Shown here: positions 43,039 through 51,203 of the stretch, one piece after another
How the letters are laid out: each line of letters begins with the position of its first letter
Numbering within the stretch: position 1 is the stretch's first letter
Source of the DNA: Spartobacteria bacterium
GTDB taxonomy: Bacteria > Verrucomicrobiota > Verrucomicrobiia > Chthoniobacterales > Chthoniobacteraceae
Direction: 5' to 3'
Length of the DNA stretch: 64,000 nt
Assembly: GCA_021324825.1 (NCBI GenBank)
Contig: JAJPII010000015.1
Span: 85,592 to 149,591, forward strand
Translations under genes and position numbers: made by a program
Notes under the pieces: generated by a model
Seen by the model: the letters and a program-made list of their open reading frames with translations, nothing else
The model's database searches: none
What the model was told of the DNA's origin: nothing

Positions 43039-43385
43039 TCCCCCTCGCCCGCCATACGCTGCTGGAGCTGGGCGGGTGCGACGCCGCGCTGCTGAACGAC
43101 CCCGCGACGCTCGAAGCCCTCCTCCTCGAAGCGGTGCGCAAGGCGGGCGGCACGGTCGTCACCCGGGTCTTCCACACCTTCAGCCCGCATGGCGTCAGCG
43201 GGGTCGTCGTCATCGCCGAATCGCACGTCGCCATCCACACCTGGCCGGAGCATGGATGCGCGGCGGTTGACATCTTCTCCTGCGGCGCGAAGCTGGACCA
43301 TCGGGCGGCGGGCGGCCGGATAGCGGACGGCTTGAAAGCCGCGAATGTTGAATGCCGCGAACTCGCCCGCGGACGCCCTTCTTGA
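43035..43385 (+). CDS. speD: S-adenosylmethionine decarboxylase proenzyme
   Basis: A 116-residue class 1b-like AdoMet decarboxylase. The self-processing site is E62-S63-H64 in VVIAESHVAIHTWPEHGCA: cleavage before Ser63 makes the pyruvoyl cofactor. His68 and Cys83 (IFSCG) are the usual catalytic residues. It supplies decarboxylated SAM, the aminopropyl donor, to the transferase at 39977. ATG at 43035 overlaps the oxidase stop. Complete for its family. Confidence 0.94.
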   Translation: MIPLARHTLLELGGCDAALLNDPATLEALLLEAVRKAGGTVVTRVFHTFSPHGVSGVVVIAESHVAIHTWPEHGCAAVDIFSCGAKLDHRAAGGRIADGLKAANVECRELARGRPS

Positions 43386-43388
43386 ACC

Positions 43389-43817
43389 ATGCGCTTGTGG
43401 ACCATCCATCCCGAATATCTGGACGCCCGGGGGCTGGTCGCCGCGTGGCGGGAAGCGCTGCTCGCCCAGAAAGTGCTGGCGGGCGGCACAAAGGGTTACC
43501 GCCGCCATCCGCAGCTCGTGCGCTTTCGCGAGCACGCCGAGCCGCTCCTCGTCATCGCCGCGTTTCTGGCGGGCATCGCAAACGAAGCCGCCCGGCGCGG
43601 CTACCGGTTCGATACGACCAAAATCCTTCCGTTCCAATTCGACGGGCGGATACCGGAAACAACCGGTCAACTGCTCTACGAGTGGCGTCATTTAAAAGCC
43701 AAACTGCGCTTGCGCGCTCCGCTTGATTACAAGCGATTCCGCAGCCTCGCCGCTCCGAATCCGCATCCGTTATTCATCATCGTGCCGGGAGGCGTGCGAA
43801 AATGGGAAAAGAGATAA
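43389..43817 (+). CDS. Pyrimidine-dimer DNA glycosylase/endonuclease V family protein
   Basis: A 142-residue protein starting MRLWTIHPEYLDARGLVAAW with LLAQKVLAGGTKGYRRHPQL, typical of the bacterial relatives of T4 endonuclease V, which excise UV-induced dimers. It may be a DNA-repair enzyme. The phage enzyme's N-terminal Thr nucleophile is not obvious here, so activity is not assured. It follows speD by 3 nt and overlaps the next gene by 16 nt. Confidence 0.8.
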   Translation: MRLWTIHPEYLDARGLVAAWREALLAQKVLAGGTKGYRRHPQLVRFREHAEPLLVIAAFLAGIANEAARRGYRFDTTKILPFQFDGRIPETTGQLLYEWRHLKAKLRLRAPLDYKRFRSLAAPNPHPLFIIVPGGVRKWEKR

Positions 43818-44701
43818 CCGTTGCCGACTTGAAGCGCCTGCTCGACGAGCGGGCCGAACTAACCTTGATCGACGTGCTGCCCGAGGAATATTTCGCGGCG
43901 GAACATTTGCCCGGCGCGAAAAACGCCTGCGTATATAAAATGGATTTCGTGGAGGCAATGGCGAAGCTCGCGCCGCGGAAAGAGGCGCGCGTCATCCTCT
44001 ACGGCGCCAGTTCCAAGGGCCTCGCATCGGCCGTGGCCGTCTCAAAACTGGAAATGGCGGGCTGGAGCAATGTCACGGACTTCAAGGGCGGCCTGGAGGA
44101 ATGGCGAAACGCCGGCCATCCCGTCGAAGGAACCGGAGCGAAAGACGCGCCCGCCCCCGCCAATAAAACCTACCGGCTGAACGCGGAGGAAAGCCTCATC
44201 GAATGGACCGGACGCAATATCGGAGGCAAGCACACGGGCGCGCTGAAACTCACTTCCGGCGAGATAACGATTGAAGCCGGGAAAGCCGTCAATGGGCGCT
44301 TCGTCATCGACATGAAGTCGATTACCAACAATGACCTCGCCGATCAAACGCTCGCGGCGCTGCTGGTGCGCCACCTGATGTCCGACGATTTTTTCGACGT
44401 AACGAACTATCCCGAAGGCGAACTGACCATCGCGAGCATGGACCCCATCCCGGACGCCTCGCCCGGCAGGCCGAACCATCATCTTCGGGGCAAGCTGAAA
44501 TTGACGGGCATCGAGCGGGATATCGAATTTCCCGTCCTGGTTGGGATGCGTGCGGACGGCGCCCTCGTGGCGCAAGCCGCATTTGAAATAGACAGGACCC
44601 AATGGAAAATTCTTTACGGTTCCGGCAGATTCTTCGAGAACCTCGGGATGCACCTGGTCAACGACCTCGTCGGCGTCCAATTGAAGATCGTCGTCAACTA
44701 G
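43802..44701 (+). CDS. Rhodanese-YceI fusion protein
   Basis: A 299-residue protein. The N-terminal rhodanese domain (residues 1-110) contains LIDVLPEEYFAAEHLPGA and GGLEEW, but the catalytic loop reads LYGASSKG, with Gly where the active-site Cys would be, so sulfur transfer is unlikely. The C-terminal YceI-like lipocalin domain (about 125-299) has EWTGRNIGGKHTGALKL and FDVTNYPEG. YceI proteins bind isoprenoid-like lipids. No signal peptide is visible. Function is unknown. Confidence 0.87.
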   Translation: MGKEITVADLKRLLDERAELTLIDVLPEEYFAAEHLPGAKNACVYKMDFVEAMAKLAPRKEARVILYGASSKGLASAVAVSKLEMAGWSNVTDFKGGLEEWRNAGHPVEGTGAKDAPAPANKTYRLNAEESLIEWTGRNIGGKHTGALKLTSGEITIEAGKAVNGRFVIDMKSITNNDLADQTLAALLVRHLMSDDFFDVTNYPEGELTIASMDPIPDASPGRPNHHLRGKLKLTGIERDIEFPVLVGMRADGALVAQAAFEIDRTQWKILYGSGRFFENLGMHLVNDLVGVQLKIVVN

Positions 44702-44722
44702 GCCGTTATATAGAGCAATGCC

Positions 44723-44925
44723 ATAGCTGAAATCGACCGTTGGCGGCAGCAGCAGTCATGCTAAGCCTGCCGAAGCATCTCTCACTATGCCTGCACCAAA
44801 GTGAAATGCTTCGGCAGGCTCAGCATGACCTTAAAGGCGCCCAATCACAGCTACACTATTAACGACACCGCCCTAGTGATCGCGCGGGCCGTTGGGTCAC
44901 TCTTCCAACGGTCGATTGCAACTAG
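44723..44925. repeat. Nested inverted repeats upstream of the toxin gene
   Basis: Outer arms: about 44723-44743 and 44905-44925 (ATCGACCGTTGG / CCAACGGTCGAT). Inner arms: 44755-44785 (GTCATGCTAAGCCTGCCGAA...) and 44801-44829, which match over about 27 of 29 positions with a 16-nt loop. The inner hairpin is of a kind often dispersed in genomes. The stretch has no gene and is A+T-richer than the flanks. Confidence 0.75.
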
Positions 44926-44995
44926 CGCAACTGAGCCAACTGGCCCAAATGAAACTAAACTACTCCCATTCGTGAATCGCCACGAATAATTTCTC

Positions 44996-45023
44996 TTGCA
45001 ATTGCCAGGCTTTTATGTATAGT
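44996..45023 (+). promoter_or_regulatory. Sigma-70-type promoter of the toxin-like gene
   Basis: TTGCAA at 44996-45001 and TATAGT at 45018-45023 are separated by 16 nt. A GGGAG ribosome site at 45038-45042 precedes ATG 45051. This is a closer match to the standard consensus than most intergenic regions in the window. Confidence 0.5.
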
Positions 45024-45050
45024 AGGGCAACAACGAAGGGAGCGGCGGCA

Positions 45051-46190
45051 ATGGACAAAAAAAAATCGGATTCGGCGGAAGAGATACTCCTTATTGGGCC
45101 AACGGTCCCGCTATGGCCGGAGCATCAAACCTGTATTCCGAATCAAAAACCGCAAGGCGCAAACACGGTCGAGCTGATCTTCGCGCCGTGGGCGGCGGCC
45201 ATCACAATCGTAAACGAACTGGGAGAAGAGATCGATTATCCCTTCGCCAATGCAGGCTATAATCCCAATGAACCCCGCGTCCCCGCTGGCAAACCGGTCG
45301 GCGGGCAATGGACCGCCGCGGGCACCGGAGAAGCGCCGTTTAGCAAGATGCAGGGGAAAATACCGCCGCCAGAGTTGGTGCTGTCAGGAGGAAACGATTG
45401 GAGACTGGGCGAATCATTGCCAGATCTGGCTGACAGCGGCATTGATCCCATCACCTGGGGCGAAGTAGCCCGAGTTTGGAAGGGGTATGGAGAAGCAATC
45501 ACCGAAACTGTCCGCGGCATATGGAACTCTGCTTTGCATCCCATTACAACCGTAGAGGGAATAGGCAAGGGAGTAAGTGCTTTGATCAAAGACCCTGGTG
45601 GCGTGCTCAAAGCCATCGGCCAGCAGATCGCCGAAGACTTTACCGGGGGCGATTTGAGAAAGGCGGGAAAACTTGTTGGACTGGCGCTGGTCAACCTGGC
45701 GACGGGAGCGGCCTTGGGAAAATTGGCCCCTCTGCTTCAAAAAGTCCCACTGGCCCCTCTGGTTCAAAAAGTCGTGGCAGCCGCCTCCGGCAAGCCGGTA
45801 CGACTTACCGCTGAAGAAGCCGAGATTGTTGATAAGGCGTTTCTACAACCTTATCGTGTTGGCCGCGGGCACCATGTTCCGGCGCAGAATGCCTTTCTCG
45901 GAGAACCGGCTTACAACCCCCAAACTGCTCTGGCCATCCCGAAAGCAGAACTGGAAATTCAAGGCGTTAAGCATACTGTAATAACGGTCGCTCAGCAGGC
46001 GTTGTATCGCGCTTTCGCAAAAACTGGACAACCATTGACTTGGGATGCTATGCAGTCCATTGAAACCCAAGCTCTAGTTAAAGGCGGAATGAAGCCGCTA
46101 ACGGCTCAGGCTATTGTTACCAAGGCGATCAATGCGTTAAAAGCTGCCGGAGTAAAGGGGCCAACAAAAATACCATGGGGAGGAAAATAA
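45051..46190 (+). CDS. Polymorphic toxin-like protein
   Basis: A 379-residue protein, start ATG 45051. Near residue 75 is the motif NPNEPRVPAGKPVGGQWT, seen in phage- and toxin-delivery-associated proteins. The middle is helical and Gly/Ala-rich. The C-terminal domain (about 265-379) holds GRGHHVPAQNAF, TALAIPKAEL, ITVAQQALYRAF and GPTKIPWGGK and resembles a small HNH/EndoVII-type nuclease toxin with a G-H-H-like motif. That class is inference. It is followed 5 nt later by a small acidic protein, as expected of toxin-immunity pairs. No secretion signal is seen. Confidence 0.65.
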   Translation: MDKKKSDSAEEILLIGPTVPLWPEHQTCIPNQKPQGANTVELIFAPWAAAITIVNELGEEIDYPFANAGYNPNEPRVPAGKPVGGQWTAAGTGEAPFSKMQGKIPPPELVLSGGNDWRLGESLPDLADSGIDPITWGEVARVWKGYGEAITETVRGIWNSALHPITTVEGIGKGVSALIKDPGGVLKAIGQQIAEDFTGGDLRKAGKLVGLALVNLATGAALGKLAPLLQKVPLAPLVQKVVAAASGKPVRLTAEEAEIVDKAFLQPYRVGRGHHVPAQNAFLGEPAYNPQTALAIPKAELEIQGVKHTVITVAQQALYRAFAKTGQPLTWDAMQSIETQALVKGGMKPLTAQAIVTKAINALKAAGVKGPTKIPWGGK

Positions 46191-46195
46191 AAATT

Positions 46196-46576
46196 ATGCC
46201 AAATTCAGAAATCGAAGAATTTGCGAAAATACTTGTCCAGGAGGTGAGGGATTCCGCCATTAGGAGTTGCGAAATCTCGTTGCGCTCGGATGCCGCCGAT
46301 CCAATTTCCAAGCGCTGGAAAGATGCATCTGCGGGCGACCCGGCATCCTTCGCGAAGGTGATAATACCGGATGTCGTGGACGATACTATTTTTCAATTGC
46401 TTCAAGCGATTGACGGAGGAATTTTAACACTCTCTTTTACTGCTTCCGATGGGAGAACAGTCGATTTAACTGCGGAGGGAATGAGTGAATTAGCAGGGTG
46501 GTATCTGGGTATTCCGGGTTGGCGGTCGACCTATTCGACCGAACGATTCACTGATCATTACTCAGGTCTTGGATGA
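46196..46576 (+). CDS. Candidate immunity protein
   Basis: A 126-residue acidic protein starting MPNSEIEEFAKILVQEVRD, with a helical N-terminus and a C-terminus WYLGIPGWRSTYSTERFTDH. No domain was recognised. Position (5 nt after the toxin-like gene), size and low G+C support an immunity role. An overlap of 8 nt with the downstream TTG-started frame is possible. Confidence 0.55.
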   Translation: MPNSEIEEFAKILVQEVRDSAIRSCEISLRSDAADPISKRWKDASAGDPASFAKVIIPDVVDDTIFQLLQAIDGGILTLSFTASDGRTVDLTAEGMSELAGWYLGIPGWRSTYSTERFTDHYSGLG

Positions 46577-46604
46577 GGCAAACGGCGCAGCGCGCTCCAG
46601 GACT

Positions 46605-47226
46605 GTGAGCACTAAACTTGCCTATTTTGCGGCGGCTGCCCTGGTGACAATCATCTCGACGGCGCGTGGCGTCGATGTAGAATCACCAAGCGGTGATAAG
46701 ATTTTCCGTGTTGAAGAAGGCAATACGGGCGACGAAGAGACGATCACGATATCGTTCGGACGATTGGATAAAAACCCGGAAAACACATTTATCATCGTAG
46801 AGGACCCGCCCTTTTTGGAGATTACCAAAAATGGGGCTTATCCTCTGGTGACCCTTTGCTGGTCTCCAAAGGGAGGGTATTGCATGCTCGTCTTACCGAA
46901 AGAAAACATTGTTTTGTTCAGATCGTCGAGGCAAGGAGAAAAAAAATTGCTGCGGCGGGTATAGAGGGGTGGATGACCCGCTGGATGCCAAGCTGGCTGC
47001 CCTGAAGGTTGGGCGAAATTTGCTGAACGGACGCTGGTTTCGCGCGGCCCATTGGATCAGTGAAGACAAACTAGTGCTGCTGATTGACGATAATCTGAGT
47101 GTGGATGTAGTTGACGACGACAAATATCCGTGCGTCCGTTACGAACTCGGGATCGAAAGAAAAAACGGGGACTGGGTGTCGTCGGTCGCAAAGGCCAGCG
47201 TGAAAAATTACAAGCCTCCGCGTTGA
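46605..47226 (+). pseudogene. Frameshifted exported protein
   Basis: Frame 1 from GTG 46605 encodes a signal peptide (STKLAYFAAAALVTIISTARG) and reads to TAG at 46964. Coding character continues in another frame from about 46945 to 47226 (GVDDPLDAKLAALKVGRNL ... VKNYKPPR). The switch coincides with an A8 run at 46939-46946. Removing one A joins both halves into a protein of about 206 residues. It may be a pseudogene, a slippage product or a sequence error. No family was recognised. Confidence 0.55.
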
Positions 47227-47254
47227 CCAGAGCGCCGGGCGCCGCAAGGAATGT

Positions 47255-48022
47255 TCAGCGCGGATGACCGGGCAGGAACCGGGTCCCTGCCGGTTTCCCG
47301 GCGGCGATGGCGCGGATCTGTCCGGCGCGCCGCCCATTGCCGATGACGGCCGGTATGCCCGCATCCAGGGCGAGCTTCACGGCTTGCAGCTTGGAGACCA
47401 TGCCGCCGACGGAGAATTTCCCTTTCCCCTCGTGGGCGAACCCCGCAGCGCTCTCGATGTCGGTGACGAGCGGGATGAGCCTGCCGGCGCCGTCCAGCAG
47501 GCCATCCACGCCGGTGAGGATGATGAGCAGGTCGGCGCGCGCGAGGATCGCGACTTCCGCGGAGAGCCTGTCGTTGTCGCCGACGCGCAATTCCTCGACG
47601 GCGACGGAGTCGTTTTCATTGATGATGGGGATGACCCCGCGGCGTTGCAAAAGGCGGTCGAGGGTGTTCCTGGCGTTGCGATGGCGCATGCGGCTGTCGA
47701 GGTCGCCGTGGGTCAGCAAAAGCTGGGCGACGTTCAGCCCGTGGCCGGCGAACATCGTCTCATAGAGGCGCATCAGCTTGGATTGCCCGACGGCGGCGCA
47801 CGCCTGGATGGTCGGCAGATCGGACGGGCGCGTTTTCAAACCCATCGCGCCGAGGCCCGCGCCGACCGCGCCGCTGGAGACGAGGATGCATTCGTCGCCC
47901 CCGAGCACGAGTTTCGCGACGTCGGCGGTGAGGCGCCGGAACTGTTTTTCATCCAGCGCATCGCCCCGGGAGCGTTTTAAAATGCCGGTGCCGAATTTCA
48001 GGACGATGCGGCGGGTCTTCAT
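47255..48022 (-). CDS. proB: Glutamate 5-kinase (short form, no PUA domain)
   Basis: A 255-residue amino-acid kinase that phosphorylates glutamate in proline synthesis. IVLKFGTGIL, LVSSGAVGAGLGAMG, INENDSVAVEEL and the C-terminal GTGGM-like FSVGGMVSKLQA are present. It ends without the C-terminal PUA domain of E. coli ProB. The start at 48022 is chosen for KTRRIVLKFG. proA is not adjacent. It overlaps the methyltransferase gene by 4 nt. Confidence 0.92.
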   Translation of the reverse strand: MKTRRIVLKFGTGILKRSRGDALDEKQFRRLTADVAKLVLGGDECILVSSGAVGAGLGAMGLKTRPSDLPTIQACAAVGQSKLMRLYETMFAGHGLNVAQLLLTHGDLDSRMRHRNARNTLDRLLQRRGVIPIINENDSVAVEELRVGDNDRLSAEVAILARADLLIILTGVDGLLDGAGRLIPLVTDIESAAGFAHEGKGKFSVGGMVSKLQAVKLALDAGIPAVIGNGRRAGQIRAIAAGKPAGTRFLPGHPR

Positions 48023-48888
48023 TTTTTTGTCAGCCACCATGTTTTTAAATATTGCTCTCCGGTGAAGTCGGGCGGCATCGGCGAAGGCTCGGCTTGCCAG
48101 GGCCGGCGCATTCCCGCGCGGATCATCTCCAGGAAACGCGCGGCGCCGAGGCTCCGCTGATTCGTCGAACACAACAAGACGCCATTCCGGCCCAGGAGGT
48201 TCTCGCACAACCCTGCCAGATCGCCCATGCCCGATTCAATGGTGAAGACTTCGCCCTCGCTGTTTCTCGAAAAGGTGGGCGGGTCGAGGATGACGAGGTC
48301 GAACAGCTCCCCTTTTTTATGAAGACGTTTCAGCCACTCCCGCACGTCCCCGCGCAGGAACCGGTGGCGGGCGGGGTCGATGCCGTTCAACAGGTAATTC
48401 CGCTTTCCCCAGTCGAGATATTTCCCCGAGAGGTCGATGTTCGCCGTCCCGGCGCCGCCCGCGGCGGCGGCCACGCCGAAGGAGCAGGTGTAGGCGAAGC
48501 AGTTCAGGACGCGCCCGCCTGTTCGCCTGACCCTGGCGCGGTTCAACCGCTGGTCCAGGAAGAAGCCTTGGGAATAACCGGCGTTAAAATCGACCCAGTA
48601 TTGCAAGCCGCCTTCGCGGATGACGAACGGTTTGGCGAGCCGGTCTCCCGCGATCCAGCGCGGCGGCTCCTTGTCCCCGAGCTTTTTCCAATGGATCGAT
48701 CCGCCGGAAAGCCAATCCGGAAACCCGCCGCGCGTCTGGACGAGCCACCTCCCCGCGAAGTCGTCTATCACCAGATCGGGGAAGCCGTCGCCCGGGCCGT
48801 CGCAGAGACGGAGGGCGTCGGTTCCGTCCAGTCCGTCCCGCTTTATGGGATTTCGGGCGGCAATGGCGTGTTCGAGTCCGGCAAACAT
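48019..48888 (-). CDS. RlmI-like class I SAM methyltransferase
   Basis: A 289-residue SAM-dependent methyltransferase. FNAGYSQGFFLDQRLNR, VLNCFAYTCSFGVAAAAGGA (SAM motif I) and LVILDPPTFSR (motif IV, substrate-binding) are typical of RlmI and related rRNA cytosine methyltransferases. The N-terminal PUA domain of RlmI is not present. ATG at 48888 is preferred; a TTG three codons upstream also exists. The target RNA is unknown. Confidence 0.86.
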   Translation of the reverse strand: MFAGLEHAIAARNPIKRDGLDGTDALRLCDGPGDGFPDLVIDDFAGRWLVQTRGGFPDWLSGGSIHWKKLGDKEPPRWIAGDRLAKPFVIREGGLQYWVDFNAGYSQGFFLDQRLNRARVRRTGGRVLNCFAYTCSFGVAAAAGGAGTANIDLSGKYLDWGKRNYLLNGIDPARHRFLRGDVREWLKRLHKKGELFDLVILDPPTFSRNSEGEVFTIESGMGDLAGLCENLLGRNGVLLCSTNQRSLGAARFLEMIRAGMRRPWQAEPSPMPPDFTGEQYLKTWWLTKK

Positions 48889-48932
48889 GGATTGCAATCA
48901 AGGATGAAGAATCCTAAGGTTGCTCCAACCCC

Positions 48933-50897
48933 ATGAGCGAACTAAAATCCTCCCTTCAGGACGCGGTCGCTTCCGGCAAGCTGCTGGAGCAGAGCGCGCA
49001 AAACATTCTTCAACTCGTCTCGGGCGGCGGCCCGGCGCTGTATCGACAAAGCGTGGACGAACTGATCGCGGGGGGGCAATGGGAGGAGTTGAACGACCGC
49101 TTTTTCCGCACGCTGGCTTTCGGCACGGGCGGCCTGCGCGGACGCACCATCGGCAAGGTCGTGACGAAGGCCGAGCAGGGCGAGCCGCAGCCGCTGGGGC
49201 GGCCCCAATACCCGTGCGTCGGCACGAACGCCATGAATTACTACAACATAAGCCGCGCCACCCAGGGGCTGGCCGCTTATTTGAAGGAGTGGTTCGCGAG
49301 CGAAAAGCTTCCGGGCAAACCGAAGATTTCCATCGCGCACGACACCCGGCATTTCTCCCGCGATTTCGCCGAGCTTGCGGCGCGCGTCGGCACGGAGAAC
49401 GGCTGCGACGTCTGCCTGTTTGCCGCGCCCCGCTCGACGCCGGAACTCTCCTTCGCGGTGCGCCACACGGGGTCGCACGCGGGCATCGTCATCACCGCGA
49501 GCCATAATCCGCCGCACGACAACGGCTACAAAGTCTATTTCGCGGAAGGCGCGCAAGTGGTGGAGCCGCACGCGAGCGGCATCATCAAGAAGGTGAACGC
49601 CGTCGCATCGGACGTTTACAAGCCTTTGCCCGCCGAAGAGCAGGGGCGGGTCGAAACGCTCGGCGCGGGCATCGACGAGGCGTACATGGAGCGGCTGGAA
49701 ACGCTCGTGCTCGATCCCCAAATGGTGAGCGGGCAGCGCGGCCTGCGCATCGTCTATACATCCATCCACGGGACGGGCGGCGAGATCATCCGCCCGATGT
49801 TCAAGCGGCTCGGCTTCAACTTCTCGACCGTGGCCGAACAGGAAACCTTCGACGGGCGTTTCCCGACCGTGAAGTCGCCCAACCCGGAAAACGCCGAGGC
49901 GCTTTCGCTCGCCATCCAGCAGGCGAAGAAGGAGAACGCCGATCTCGTCATCGCGACCGACCCGGATTGCGACCGGATGGGCGTCGCCGCGCGGAACGCC
50001 GCGGGCGGCATCGACCTTTTCAGCGGGAACCAGATCGGCTCGCTCATGGCGTGGTACCGGGCGAAGACGCTCCTGGACCAGGGAATCCTCACGAAAGAAA
50101 ATCTTGGCCGGGCCGTCATCATCAAGACCTTCGTCACGACCGATCTGCAAAAAGCGATCGCCGCGAAGCTCGGCTGCCGCTGCGTCGAGACGCTGACCGG
50201 GTTCAAATACATCGGGGAAAAACTCGGGAAATACGAAGCCGCGCTGCCGGAAATGTTCCGCGCGCACTACCGGAAAACCCCCGAGAAGGAAACCCGGCGC
50301 GCGCGGCTCGAGGAATCGAGCTTCTACGTCTTCGGCGGCGAGGAAAGCTACGGCTACAGCGGCGCCGATTTCGTCCGCGACAAGGACGGCAACGGCGCGG
50401 CGGTCATGTTCGCCGAGGTGGCCGCGTACGCGAAATCGAAGGGGCTGACGCTCGACGGCTTGCTGGACGAAATCTATTCCGAGTTCGGGTTCTACCTCGA
50501 AAAGAACGGCTCGCTGACCTTCGAAGGCGCGGAAGGCGCCGCGAAGATAAAGAAGCTGGTGGAAACCTACGCGTCGAATCCGCCGAAGGAAGCGAACGGC
50601 ATAGCGGTGCGGAAGACGACGAACTTCGCGGTCGAGACGATCCGCGACGTCGAGGGCGACAAGATTCCCGCCGAGAAGATGCTGATGATAGACCTGGCGG
50701 ACGGGCGGCGCGTCGCCGTGCGGCCTTCGGGCACGGAACCGAAGATCAAGTTTTACATGTTCGCCCACCGCGACCCGGAAACCGGAAAGTCTTTTTCAAA
50801 AGAGGAACTCAAGGAAATCAAGACCGAGGTGGGCGCCTCGCTCGATGACTTGTGGGGATGGGTGCAAAAGGATGCCGAGGCGCGGCTGGCCTCATAA
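48933..50897 (+). CDS. Phosphoglucomutase/phosphomannomutase family phospho-sugar mutase
   Basis: A 654-residue alpha-D-phosphohexomutase. FGTGGLRGRTIG is the N-terminal signature. The active-site serine lies in ITASHNPPHDNGYK (about residue 190), DPDCDRMGVAARN binds Mg, FGGEESYGYSG holds the sugar-binding loop, and RPSGTEPKIKFY binds phosphate. Length fits the Pgm2-like group. It interconverts hexose-1-P and -6-P in the cytosol. It is divergent from the methyltransferase gene. Confidence 0.93.
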   Translation: MSELKSSLQDAVASGKLLEQSAQNILQLVSGGGPALYRQSVDELIAGGQWEELNDRFFRTLAFGTGGLRGRTIGKVVTKAEQGEPQPLGRPQYPCVGTNAMNYYNISRATQGLAAYLKEWFASEKLPGKPKISIAHDTRHFSRDFAELAARVGTENGCDVCLFAAPRSTPELSFAVRHTGSHAGIVITASHNPPHDNGYKVYFAEGAQVVEPHASGIIKKVNAVASDVYKPLPAEEQGRVETLGAGIDEAYMERLETLVLDPQMVSGQRGLRIVYTSIHGTGGEIIRPMFKRLGFNFSTVAEQETFDGRFPTVKSPNPENAEALSLAIQQAKKENADLVIATDPDCDRMGVAARNAAGGIDLFSGNQIGSLMAWYRAKTLLDQGILTKENLGRAVIIKTFVTTDLQKAIAAKLGCRCVETLTGFKYIGEKLGKYEAALPEMFRAHYRKTPEKETRRARLEESSFYVFGGEESYGYSGADFVRDKDGNGAAVMFAEVAAYAKSKGLTLDGLLDEIYSEFGFYLEKNGSLTFEGAEGAAKIKKLVETYASNPPKEANGIAVRKTTNFAVETIRDVEGDKIPAEKMLMIDLADGRRVAVRPSGTEPKIKFYMFAHRDPETGKSFSKEELKEIKTEVGASLDDLWGWVQKDAEARLAS

Positions 50898-50900
50898 TCA

Positions 50901-51203
50901 ATGCGTGAAATAAGTCTCGAAGGCGGTGAAGTCAGCGTTTTGAAGGCAATAGGACTGGGCGGGACGCATTTGAGCGGCGGGGATCTCTTGGAGAAGCTGC
51001 CCGAACTGGAGGTGGCGGAGTTGATTGACACGCTCCAGGGCTTGATGATGTTCGGTTACGTCGTGGCCGACCGGCAATCCTTCCGTGAAGAAGACGACCT
51101 GAAGCGCACAAGTTTCCACGTCAATTCCGGGTACACCCGCGAGTTGCGCGAGGCGATAGACCCCACCCGGAAGAAACCGGAACGCCGCCGGCGGCGTCAG
51201 TGA
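50901..51203 (+). CDS. Small conserved protein, winged-helix-like
   Basis: A 100-residue protein starting MREISLEGGEVSVLKAIGL, with helix-turn-helix-like DLLEKLPELEVAELIDTLQGL and FGYVVADRQS beta-wing, and a basic tail (KKPERRRRRQ). A winged-helix nucleic-acid-binding fold is plausible but unproved. It starts 3 nt after the mutase stop and overlaps lnt by 4 nt. I have no function for it. Confidence 0.7.
   Translation: MREISLEGGEVSVLKAIGLGGTHLSGGDLLEKLPELEVAELIDTLQGLMMFGYVVADRQSFREEDDLKRTSFHVNSGYTRELREAIDPTRKKPERRRRRQ

Noticed and set aside
45051..46190. Phage structural protein
   Set aside because: The Pro-Arg-Val-Pro-Ala motif occurs in phage-linked proteins, but no other phage genes surround it, and the C-terminal domain plus the small downstream gene fit a toxin-immunity pair better.
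48942..50768. Long open frame (608 codons) antisense to phosphoglucomutase
   Set aside because: Composed of Arg/Ala/Asp-rich sequence with no domain, wholly inside a well-supported gene; a side effect of high G+C codon usage. Similar antisense frames lie over the GH63 gene (59528-62083), rnr (52830-54803), the oxygenase-GT9 region (33221-35035) and sucC (1977-3191).
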